Below, piece after piece: positions 1 through 5,668 of a DNA stretch of 8,347 nt. Below the pieces are notes generated by a model. The model worked only from the letters and a program-made list of their open reading frames with translations. It was not told where the DNA came from and did no database searches. A program made the position numbers and the translations under genes. Origin of the DNA: Peptococcaceae bacterium. GTDB lineage: Bacteria > Bacillota > Desulfotomaculia > Desulfotomaculales > UBA12532. The DNA is taken from NCBI GenBank assembly GCA_003445475.1, contig DMDP01000006.1, positions 1 through 8,347 on the forward strand, read 5' to 3'. Within the stretch, counting starts at the first letter, position 1; each line of letters starts with the position of its first letter.

Positions 1-56
1 ACTTCGTTGCCGGTCATGAAGACCCGCTTTTCCCCGGTGAGTGGTTGTTCGGCCAA
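1..56 (-). CDS. 2-oxoacid:ferredoxin oxidoreductase alpha subunit, N-terminal fragment
   Basis: Only the first 18 codons are in the window; the gene continues past the left edge. Translation from TTG at 56 gives MAEQPLTGEKRVFMTGNE. The RVFMTGNE stretch resembles the start of the alpha subunits of pyruvate/2-oxoacid:ferredoxin oxidoreductases (PorA/KorA/VorB), where a TGNE or KGNE motif opens the pyrimidine-binding domain. These cytoplasmic enzymes couple oxidative decarboxylation of 2-oxoacids to ferredoxin reduction. The start is well supported: a perfect AGGAGG lies on the minus strand at 71-66, 9 nt before the TTG. The P-loop ATPase gene ends only 22 nt upstream with no terminator between, so the two are probably co-transcribed. 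Which 2-oxoacid is used cannot be told from so short a piece, and the family call rests on one motif plus context. Confidence 0.5.
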   Translation of the reverse strand, partial: MAEQPLTGEKRVFMTGNE

Positions 57-78
57 AGGTATCAACCTCCTATACCCG

Positions 79-753
79 TTACCAGAAGGCGTGGGGCATG
101 AATCTCTTGATGGGGCGCACGGGGTGGCCCGCCGCGTCCCGCGGGCCGATGGCCGCCGCCACCTCCGTCAGGGCCGTGGTGGCCACCATCGGCAACCCGA
201 GGATCCTGGCCGCCGCGTCCACCAGCCTCGCCCCTTCCTGCACCACTTCCGCCGTCGTCTCCTCGGCCAGGTGGGTGTTGTTGATGAGCCCGTCCACCCG
301 GCCCAGGGAACGGACGTGCTCGACGATGTCCTCCACCGAGGCGGTCATGGGCCGGCTGGCGTTGATCACGGCCAGCACGACCAGGTCGGGGTCCGCGGCC
401 GCACCCTCTACCAGGTTCAACGTCCTGGCGCCCGCCACCCCGTAACCGACGTCAAAAATAACATCGCCCGGGCGACGCAAAGCCCACCGCGCCTGCGGCT
501 TCAAGAGCGTACCCACTTCGCCCAGGCCCACGGTCTTCCTGGTTTCCCACGCGATTACGTCTACGCCCGCGTCACGGAGTTCGTCCTGGATGGGGCGGAG
601 GGTATAACACGGCTCAACGATATCCAGATCGACCAGGGTGACCCGGTGTCCCCGCCGGGCGAGTTCCACGGCCCGGTTGACCGCACACTCGCTCTTGCCG
701 CTGGCGTACTCGCCCACGTAGGCCTCAACAACGCGCTCGGAAATCGCGGTCAC
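79..753 (-). CDS. MinD/CobQ-like P-loop ATPase
   Basis: A protein of about 224 aa with a SIMIBI-type (MinD/ParA/CobQ) nucleotide-binding fold. Seen from the GTG at 753: Walker A GEYASGKS at residues 14-21, a VTLVDLDIVEP segment (about 38-48) typical of deviant MinD-like ATPases, a DVIFDVGYG Walker B-like strand (about 97-105), VINASRP and GLINNTHLAEET motifs further on, and a basic C-terminus ending RPIKRFMPHAFW. No membrane segment or metal-binding cluster is seen, so it is probably cytoplasmic. The physiological target is unknown; ATPases of this group often act in cofactor or metal-centre assembly. The downstream neighbour is a 2-oxoacid:ferredoxin oxidoreductase, so an accessory role for that enzyme is plausible but inferred. 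The open frame extends to a GTG at 834, but a sigma-A-like promoter lies inside that extension (812-784), so the long form is unlikely. GTG 753 has no good ribosome site; ATT at 744, 5 nt after GGGGTGA, is an alternative. Confidence 0.75.
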   Translation of the reverse strand: MTAISERVVEAYVGEYASGKSECAVNRAVELARRGHRVTLVDLDIVEPCYTLRPIQDELRDAGVDVIAWETRKTVGLGEVGTLLKPQARWALRRPGDVIFDVGYGVAGARTLNLVEGAAADPDLVVLAVINASRPMTASVEDIVEHVRSLGRVDGLINNTHLAEETTAEVVQEGARLVDAAARILGLPMVATTALTEVAAAIGPRDAAGHPVRPIKRFMPHAFW

Positions 754-783
754 CCCGAAAAATTGTCGCAAAATTTGCCAAAT

Positions 784-812
784 ATAATAATGCAAACGTG
801 CGTGCCCGTCAA
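784..812 (-). promoter_or_regulatory. Sigma-A-type promoter for the P-loop ATPase and oxidoreductase
   Basis: On the minus strand, TTGACG (812-807), a 17-nt spacer and TATTAT (789-784) match the vegetative consensus at 10 of 12 positions with ideal spacing. Transcription would start near 777, giving a leader of about 24 nt to the GTG at 753. It lies just after bofA, so the ATPase-oxidoreductase unit can be expressed independently of the dnaX-bofA block. Confidence 0.65.
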
Positions 813-843
813 TAGTCTGCCCCTCTGCGTACACGTATACTTC

Positions 844-1107
844 TCATACGACGAAGAGGCGCAGCAACACCAGGAGAACGACCCCCGGTACGTTCAGGAT
901 CCCGGCCGTCAGGACCGTGAAGATATTGACGGCGATATGCAGGCCCACCAGCCCCCCGACGAGGTTAACCGCCGCCAGGAGCACCGTTCCCAATACGGCC
1001 CAGGCAAAGAGGCGCAGAAGATACCTGAACGGCGTAAAGAAGAACGTGGCCAAAAGGTAGAGCCCCGCCAGCCCGCAGAGGCCCAGGATAACCAGCTTGT
1101 AATCCAC
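844..1107 (-). CDS. bofA: Pro-sigma-K processing inhibitor BofA family protein
   Basis: An 87-residue integral membrane protein, the same length as Bacillus subtilis BofA. In sporulating Firmicutes BofA sits in the outer forespore membrane with SpoIVFA and holds the SpoIVFB protease inactive until the forespore signals, so it times sigma-K activation in the mother cell. Visible here: hydrophobic segments at about residues 5-24 and 33-54, the conserved GLHIAVN motif (55-61), and GILNVPG (69-75) followed by a hydrophobic C-terminal tail. GTG at 1107 is chosen because GGGAGGT lies 6 nt upstream and the length fits the family; a GTG at 1143 behind GAGGA would add 12 residues. It follows recR by 97 nt, as in Bacillus, except that the small yaaL gene is absent. 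Its presence supports an endospore-forming host. Confidence 0.88.
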   Translation of the reverse strand: MDYKLVILGLCGLAGLYLLATFFFTPFRYLLRLFAWAVLGTVLLAAVNLVGGLVGLHIAVNIFTVLTAGILNVPGVVLLVLLRLFVV

Positions 1108-1204
1108 CGGCCCACCTCCCGCCGCAGGGACGCGCGTCCCCACGGGTTGTCCTCAAATTATACGTATGTGGGCCGGAGTGCCTCCTAGAACCCCGGGGCC
1201 GCTC

Positions 1205-1798
1205 TCACACCTCCCGGCGCCCTTCGAGCGCACGCGTCAGGGTCTTGCCGTCGGCGTACTCCAGGTCGGCGCCCACCGGAATGCCGTAAGCCAGGCACGT
1301 CACCCTGACCCCCAGGGGCTTCAAGAGGCGGGCCAGGTACAGCGCCGTGGCCTCCCCTTCCAGGTCGGCGTTGGTGGCCAGGATGACCTCTTCGGCCCCG
1401 GCCCTGACCCGCGCCAGCAGGCGCTCGATGGTCAGCTTTTCCGGGCCGACTCCTTCCACCGGCGACAGCGCCCCGTGCAAAACGTGATATACCCCGCGGA
1501 AAACCCGGGCCTTTTCCATGGCCACCACGTCCCGCGGGTCCTCCACCACGCAGATCACGTTGCGGTTTCTCGTTTCGTCGCGGCAAATGGCGCAGAGGTC
1601 ACCCTCGGCCAGGTTGGCGCAGACGGAGCAGTAAGTGGCCTTTTGCCGCGCATCGGTAAGCGCCTGCGCCAGGCCGAGCGCCACCTCCTCCGGGGCGGTG
1701 ACCAGGTAAAGGGCCAGGCGCTGGGCCGTCTTGGGGCCGATCCCGGGCAGGCGGGACAGCGCTTCGATCAGGCGCGTGACGCTCGCCGGATAATACAT
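1205..1798 (-). CDS. recR: Recombination mediator RecR
   Basis: A complete 197-aa RecR, the usual family length. With RecO and RecF it loads RecA onto SSB-coated gaps during recombinational repair, and it forms a ring-shaped tetramer that encircles DNA. The expected domains appear in order: an N-terminal helix-hairpin-helix region (about 9-31, with LPGIGPKTAQRLALYL), a four-cysteine zinc finger (C57, C60, C69, C72), a Toprim domain starting at VICVVEDPRD (81-90, acidic E86) and carrying ATNADLEGEATA, and the C-terminal Walker-like stretch GIPVGADLEYAD. The ATG at 1798 is 4 nt after the ebfC stop, so translation is probably coupled; the upstream AGGACC is a weak ribosome site. No odd residues are seen. 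Confidence 0.97.
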   Translation of the reverse strand: MYYPASVTRLIEALSRLPGIGPKTAQRLALYLVTAPEEVALGLAQALTDARQKATYCSVCANLAEGDLCAICRDETRNRNVICVVEDPRDVVAMEKARVFRGVYHVLHGALSPVEGVGPEKLTIERLLARVRAGAEEVILATNADLEGEATALYLARLLKPLGVRVTCLAYGIPVGADLEYADGKTLTRALEGRREV

Positions 1799-1802
1799 GG
1801 TC

Positions 1803-2114
1803 CTAAAGCCCCAGCCCCGGGATCCCCAGGCCGCCCGTCAGCCTGCCCATTTCCTGGGCCACCATGTCCCGCGACTTCCGGAGCGCCTCGTTCACGGCGG
1901 TCAGCACCAGGTCCTGGAGCATCTCGACGTCGTCGGGATCGACGGCCTCAGGCTGAATCTCGATGCTCACCAGTTCCTGCTTGCCGTTGGCCACGGCCCG
2001 CACCACGCCGCCGCCGGCAGTGGCCTCCGTGGTGCGCTCGCCCAGCTCCTCCTGCAGCCGCACCATCTCGGCCTGCAACTTTTGCATTTGCTTGAGCATC
2101 TTGTTAAAACCCAT
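1803..2114 (-). CDS. ebfC: YbaB/EbfC family nucleoid-associated protein
   Basis: A 103-aa protein of the YbaB/EbfC family (YaaK in Bacillus), a small dimeric DNA-binding protein that coats or bridges DNA and is almost always encoded between dnaX and recR. The sequence opens with MGFNKMLKQMQKLQAEMVRLQEEL, the amphipathic, Met/Gln-rich helix typical of the family. A central beta segment follows (GGGVVRAVANGKQELVSIEI), then VDPDDVEMLQDLVLTAVNEAL and a Gly-rich tail ending GGLGIPGLGL. Start ATG 2114, with GGTGGA 6 nt upstream. It sits 26 nt after dnaX and 4 nt before recR. Confidence 0.95.
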   Translation of the reverse strand: MGFNKMLKQMQKLQAEMVRLQEELGERTTEATAGGGVVRAVANGKQELVSIEIQPEAVDPDDVEMLQDLVLTAVNEALRKSRDMVAQEMGRLTGGLGIPGLGL

Positions 2115-2140
2115 TTACGTTCCACCACGCCCCTATACAC

Positions 2141-3457
2141 CTATATAGTGGTTACCTGCCAGCGGCCCCCGAAGGATCGGGCCAGGGTCTCCTCCAGGGC
2201 CGTGCGGTTTTCCCGGCGCATCAGGTTCTGCGCCGAAAACTCGTCCTCGAACCGCAAAAAAAGGCGCCTGCCCTCGACCCTCACCGGTTGGGCCCGCGCC
2301 AGCGCGCCCGCCGCCGAAGGCCGTTCGCGCCTGTAGGCCGCCAGCACCTCGTCCCACGCCCTGGAGATGCCGTCCAGGGTGACGTCTTCCTGCGCCGGTG
2401 CGGTCCCGCGCTGCTCCTTCTGCCGGTAAGTGAACCGCACCGCCGCCAGTTCCAGCGGCAGCGAGGCGCGGTAGGCGTGCCGCACCTCTTGCTCCGCCGC
2501 GGCAAACGCGGTGAGCAGTTCGAGCAATGCCGGCACGTCCGGGACCCATCCCGGGGCCTTCCCCTCCACCCGCCACAGGAGCAGGGAGCGCAGGAAGTCG
2601 GCGAACTCCCGGGCGAAGAGCCGGATATCCTTGCCCGCAGCCTCCACTTCCTGCAGCAGGCGCAGCGCCGCTGCCGCGTCCCCGGCCACCAGGTGCAATA
2701 CCAGTTTCGCCAGCACCTCCTGGTTTACCGTGCCCAGGACGCTGTGGGTGGTCTCCAGCGTCACGCGCCCGTCGCCCAGTGTGGCCACCTGGTCCAGGAC
2801 GCTCAGGGCGTCCCGCAGGCTCCCCTCGCTCACGCGGGCGATCAACTCCGGCACGCCGGCCTCCACCTCCAGCCCCGTCGCGGCCGCCACCTCCACCAGC
2901 CGCCGGGCGATCTCCGACCGGCCCAGCCGGCGGAAGTCAAACCGCTGGCAGCGGGAGACAATGGTCAGCGGCACCTTCTGGACCTCGGTGGTGGCCAGGA
3001 TAAAAATCACGTGGGGCGGGGGTTCCTCCAGGGTCTTTAAAAGCGCGTTAAACGCGTCGTGGCTTAGCATGTGCACTTCGTCGATGATATACACTTTATA
3101 CCGCGCCGCGGCGGGGCGTAACTTGACCCGCTCGCGCAGTTCCCGCGCCTCGTCGATGCCCCGGTTGGAGGCGGCGTCGATTTCCAGAACGTCCACCGCC
3201 ACCCCGTCGTTGACGGCCCGGCATAGCGCGCAGGCGTTGCAGGGCTCGGCGCCCTGCCGTGCGAGGCAGTTGCAGGCCTTCGCCAGGACTTTGGCCGTGC
3301 TGGTCTTGCCGGTGCCGCGGGGGCCGCAGAAAAGGTAGGCGTGTGCGAGCCGCCCGGCCAGGATGGCGTTCTGCAGGGTGCGCGTGATGTGCTCCTGGCC
3401 CACGATCTCCCCGAAGACCTTCGGCCGCCAGGCCCGGTAAAGCATCTGGTAAGACAC
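2141..3457 (-). CDS. dnaX: DNA polymerase III subunit gamma/tau
   Basis: The clamp-loader ATPase that opens and loads the beta sliding clamp and organises the replisome; 438 aa from the GTG at 3457. Seen: N-terminal SYQMLYRAWRPKVFGEIVGQ, Walker A GPRGTGKT (45-52), a zinc module with C64, C73, C76 and C79, Walker B IIDEVH (D126, E127), sensor 1 ILATTE (153-158), the SRC arginine-finger motif (168-170) and sensor 2 GSLRDA with R215. Domain III ends near LPLELAAVRFTY. The C-terminus (GRRLFLRFEDEFSAQNLM onward) looks like the tau domain of Firmicutes, so this is a compact DnaX with a very short linker, well below the roughly 560 aa of B. subtilis. GTG 3457 is preferred over GTG 3469 because the product then begins MSYQ as in homologues and GAGGGG lies 4 nt upstream. 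It heads the dnaX-ebfC-recR-bofA block. Confidence 0.97.
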   Translation of the reverse strand: MSYQMLYRAWRPKVFGEIVGQEHITRTLQNAILAGRLAHAYLFCGPRGTGKTSTAKVLAKACNCLARQGAEPCNACALCRAVNDGVAVDVLEIDAASNRGIDEARELRERVKLRPAAARYKVYIIDEVHMLSHDAFNALLKTLEEPPPHVIFILATTEVQKVPLTIVSRCQRFDFRRLGRSEIARRLVEVAAATGLEVEAGVPELIARVSEGSLRDALSVLDQVATLGDGRVTLETTHSVLGTVNQEVLAKLVLHLVAGDAAAALRLLQEVEAAGKDIRLFAREFADFLRSLLLWRVEGKAPGWVPDVPALLELLTAFAAAEQEVRHAYRASLPLELAAVRFTYRQKEQRGTAPAQEDVTLDGISRAWDEVLAAYRRERPSAAGALARAQPVRVEGRRLFLRFEDEFSAQNLMRRENRTALEETLARSFGGRWQVTTI

Positions 3458-3492
3458 GCCGCCCCTCACCCCGCTTTCAGCTTAGCACACCG

Positions 3493-3520
3493 TTTATAAA
3501 GGGTCAACGTTCCTTGACAA
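3493..3520 (-). promoter_or_regulatory. Promoter of the dnaX-ebfC-recR-bofA block
   Basis: On the minus strand, TTGTCA (3520-3515), a 16-nt spacer and TATAAA (3498-3493) form a good sigma-A-type promoter. Transcription would start near 3486, leaving a leader of about 28 nt before the GTG at 3457. Its -35 overlaps that of the plus-strand hit promoter by five bases. Confidence 0.6.
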
Positions 3521-3542
3521 CATCGTGCCCCCGTAGTATTTT
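3514..3542 (+). promoter_or_regulatory. Promoter of the HIT-family gene
   Basis: TTGACA (3514-3519), a 17-nt spacer and TATTTT (3537-3542) match the vegetative promoter consensus well. The start point would be near 3549, giving a leader of about 60 nt that contains a 12-bp palindrome before the ribosome site GAGGGG at 3596-3601. Confidence 0.62.
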
Positions 3543-3563
3543 AGGTGGCAATCAACCGCTCAA

Positions 3564-3575
3564 GAATCTAGATTC
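3564..3575. repeat. 12-bp perfect palindrome in the hit leader
   Basis: GAATCTAGATTC reads the same on both strands. It lies about 15-26 nt downstream of the predicted hit start point, between promoter and ribosome site. It could be a repressor site or a minor hairpin; there is no direct evidence for either. Confidence 0.4.
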
Positions 3576-3610
3576 ACAAATCTCAAGGATCAAATGAGGG
3601 GGCTCCTGTC

Positions 3611-3997
3611 TTGCCAAGCTGCATCTTCTGCACGCTGCCGCCGGAAGCCGTTATCTTGCAAAACGACCTGGCCGTGGCCATCTACGACAAGTACCCGGTC
3701 AACCCCGGGCACGTGCTGGTAATACCCAGGCGGCACTTCCCGACCTTCTTCGAGGCCACGGACGAGGAAATCCTGGCCGTCTACCGGCTGATCAAGGAAG
3801 TGCGTGCACTCCTGGATGAGCAATACAAGCCCGACGGGTACAACATCGGCGTAAACAACGGCGCGTGCGCCGGGCAGACCGTCTGGCACATGCACGTGCA
3901 CGTCATCCCCCGCTTCACGGGTGACGTGGACCACCCGCGCGGCGGGGTGCGCCGCGTCAAGCCCAACCTGGCCGCCTCTCCCGCGGAGCGGCCCTAG
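3611..3997 (+). CDS. HIT family protein (histidine triad nucleotide hydrolase)
   Basis: A 128-aa histidine-triad protein, likely a cytoplasmic dimer that hydrolyses nucleotide phosphoramidates or dinucleotides. Seen: an N-terminal zinc knuckle PSCIFC (C4, C7), a core YDKYPVNPGHVLVIPRRH typical of the family, YNIGVNNGACAGQTVWHMHVHVIPR carrying the catalytic triad (H93, H95, H97, with H95 expected to be the nucleophile), and a C-terminal DHPRGGVRRVKP. The start is TTG at 3611 with GAGGGG 9 nt upstream; an ATG at 3594 is out of frame. It is the only plus-strand gene, divergent from dnaX and convergent with metQ, so it is a single-gene unit. The substrate cannot be assigned; galactose-1-phosphate uridylyltransferase-type and Hint-type relatives share the motif, but the length and cysteine pattern fit the HinT/Hit branch. 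Confidence 0.93.
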   Translation: MPSCIFCTLPPEAVILQNDLAVAIYDKYPVNPGHVLVIPRRHFPTFFEATDEEILAVYRLIKEVRALLDEQYKPDGYNIGVNNGACAGQTVWHMHVHVIPRFTGDVDHPRGGVRRVKPNLAASPAERP

Positions 3998-4029
3998 TGC
4001 ACCCGGGAAAACCGGCAAGAAAGTACAGA

Positions 4030-4048
4030 GCCCGGCATCACACCGGGC
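4030..4048 (+). terminator. Possible hairpin terminator after the hit gene
   Basis: GCCCGG and CCGGGC form a 6-bp GC stem with a 7-nt loop, 33 nt after the hit stop codon. No T-run follows, so it is at best a weak intrinsic terminator. The rest of the 186-nt gap to metQ shows no gene. Confidence 0.35.
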
Positions 4049-4150
4049 GCAACAATAGGTGTAACAAGAGGACCTCCACTGTCATTTGCCTGGTTGGTTA
4101 ACCGGCGACCGCGGGTACGGCCGGGGACCGTGGCCACTCCGAAAACCTGA

Positions 4151-4172
4151 GGCCCCTCCGGCCGGAGGGGCC
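4151..4172. terminator. Bidirectional hairpin between convergent hit and metQ
   Basis: A perfect 22-bp inverted repeat (GGCCCCTCCGG followed by its reverse complement) lies 11 nt after the metQ stop. It would fold as a 9-bp GC-rich stem with a CGGC-type loop. On the minus strand it is followed by TCAGGTTTTC, only a partial T-run. Position and symmetry suit termination of metQ from the right and read-through from hit from the left. Confidence 0.6.
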
Positions 4173-4183
4173 CTTCCTAACTG

Positions 4184-4990
4184 CTAGAAGGTCGGCACCA
4201 CCGCGCCGGCGTACTTCTCGTTGATGAACTCCTTCACCTCGGGCGACTGCAGCACCTCGGTCAGTTTCTGGATCTCGGGTCGGTTCTCGTCCCCCTTGCG
4301 CACGGCAACCACGTTCCCGTAGACGTCGGCGGCCTCGGAGGCGGCATCTTCCGCCACCAGGGCGTCGGTGGCCTTGAAACCGGCCTGCACCGCGTAGTTG
4401 CCGTTGATCACGGCGCCGTCAACGTCGTCCAGCACCTGGGGCAGCATGGCCGCCTCCAGTTCCTTCACGTTCACCTTTTTCTCCACGATGTCGGCCACCG
4501 TGGCCTTAATGCCCACGCCCTCCTTGAGCTTCAGGAGGCCCGCCTTTTCGAGCACTACCAGCGCCCGGCCGCCGTTGGTCGGGTCGTTGGGGATGGCGAT
4601 GGTCGCCCCCTCCTTGAACTCGTCAACGCTCTTGACCTTCTTGGAGTAAAGCCCCATCGGCTCAAAGTGGATCTTGGCCGTCCAGGTCAGGTCGAGGTTG
4701 TGCTCCTTGCAGAAGTCCTCGAGATACGGCACGTGCTGGAAGTAGTTGGCGTCGATCTCGCCGTCGGCTAGCGCGATGTTCGGGGTTCTGTAGTCGGTAA
4801 ACTCCTTTACCTCGAGTTCAATGCCTTCTTTGGCCAGCATGGGCTTCACGAAGTTGAGGATGTCGCCGTGCGGCACCGGCGTGGCGCCCACCACCAGTTT
4901 TTTCGCCTCCTCCTGCTGTCCCTGTCCGCAGCCCGCCGCGAGGGCCAGGACCACCAGCAGGCCCAACAATAGCACAAGCAACTTTTTCAC
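4184..4990 (-). CDS. metQ: Methionine-type ABC transporter substrate-binding lipoprotein
   Basis: A 268-aa NlpA/MetQ-family lipoprotein, normal family length. A signal peptide (MKKLLVLLLGLLVVLALAAGC) ends in an AAGC lipobox with C21 as the lipidated residue, so the mature protein is anchored outside the membrane. The mature part has the family hallmarks VGATPVPHGDIL, EFTDYRTPNIALADGEIDANYFQHVPYL (with the NxFxHxPYL ligand-site motif), IAIPNDPTNGGRAL, and DGAVINGNYAVQAGF near the C-terminus. Known members bind L- or D-methionine; the exact ligand here is inferred. Start GTG 4990 has GGGAGGG 8 nt upstream. It follows metI by 15 nt and is the last gene of metN-metI-metQ. Confidence 0.94.
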   Translation of the reverse strand: MKKLLVLLLGLLVVLALAAGCGQGQQEEAKKLVVGATPVPHGDILNFVKPMLAKEGIELEVKEFTDYRTPNIALADGEIDANYFQHVPYLEDFCKEHNLDLTWTAKIHFEPMGLYSKKVKSVDEFKEGATIAIPNDPTNGGRALVVLEKAGLLKLKEGVGIKATVADIVEKKVNVKELEAAMLPQVLDDVDGAVINGNYAVQAGFKATDALVAEDAASEAADVYGNVVAVRKGDENRPEIQKLTEVLQSPEVKEFINEKYAGAVVPTF

Positions 4991-5005
4991 GCTGTTTTCC
5001 CTCCC

Positions 5006-5668
5006 TTAACGCCTGTTTACCTTCCTCGCCAACCAGTCACCCAACGACTGCAATACCTGCACCATGACGATGAGGATGATCACCGTCACAACCATTACAT
5101 CGGGCATGTAACGCTGAAACCCGTAACGTACCGCCAGGTCCCCCAGACCACCCCCTCCCACGACGCCGGCCATCGCGGTGTAGCCGAGCACGTTGATGGT
5201 GGTAATCGTCGTGCCCAGAACCAGTCCCGGCAGGGCCTCCGGCAACAGTACCTTGTACACCACCTGCCAGGCGGAGGCTCCCACGGACAGCGCGGCCTCG
5301 ATCACGCCCCAGTCGACCTCTTTCAGGGAGGTCTCCACCATGCGGGCCACGAAGGGGGCCGCGGCCACCACGAGCGGCGGGATGGCGCCGGTAGTTCCGA
5401 TAAAGGTGCCGACTACCAGGCGGGTGAACGGGATGATGGCCACCATCAGGATGATAAAAGGAAACGACCGGCCGATGTTCACGAACCAGCCGAGGACGGT
5501 GTTCACCAGCCGGCTTTCCAGGATGTGGCCCCGGTCGGTGAGCACCAGGATCACGCCCATCGGCAGGCCGATGACGGTGGCAAAGAGAACCGAGACGAGC
5601 GTCATGTAGACGGTTTCCCAGGTAGCCTTACATATCTGCGGCCAGAGCGGCCCGAGGTTTTCAAACAT
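5006..5668 (-). CDS. metI: Methionine-type ABC transporter permease
   Basis: A 220-aa integral membrane permease of the MetI family, the usual length. Hydrophobic segments are visible at about residues 20-43, 57-80, 95-111, 145-170 and 190-212, matching the five-helix MetI fold. The cytoplasmic coupling (EAA) loop EAALSVGASAWQVVYKVLLPEALPG starts at about residue 124 and docks on MetN. The ATG at 5668 overlaps the metN stop by 8 nt, and its ribosome site AGGTGAT lies inside the metN coding end, so the two are translationally coupled. It forms the membrane channel of the importer with MetN and MetQ. Confidence 0.95.
   Translation of the reverse strand: MFENLGPLWPQICKATWETVYMTLVSVLFATVIGLPMGVILVLTDRGHILESRLVNTVLGWFVNIGRSFPFIILMVAIIPFTRLVVGTFIGTTGAIPPLVVAAAPFVARMVETSLKEVDWGVIEAALSVGASAWQVVYKVLLPEALPGLVLGTTITTINVLGYTAMAGVVGGGGLGDLAVRYGFQRYMPDVMVVTVIILIVMVQVLQSLGDWLARKVNRR

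Noticed and set aside
754..834. N-terminal extension of the P-loop ATPase from GTG 834
   Set aside because: It contains a near-consensus promoter and encodes a sequence unlike family members, so it is treated as upstream DNA.
7..1188. 393-codon open frame on the plus strand
   Set aside because: It lies antisense to the P-loop ATPase and bofA, is Arg/His/Gln/Pro-rich, matches no family, and arises from GC-rich codon bias opposite real genes.
1166..2095. 309-codon plus-strand open frame
   Set aside because: It is antisense to recR and ebfC, both recognisable and complete, and its translation is low-complexity Arg/Pro/Ala.
2288..3338. Several long plus-strand frames opposite dnaX
   Set aside because: They mirror the conserved dnaX coding region; no ribosome sites or family motifs are seen.
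3998..4183. Possible small RNA or gene between hit and metQ
   Set aside because: Only hairpins and a GGTTAACC palindrome are seen; no promoter pair, ribosome site or coding frame supports a gene.
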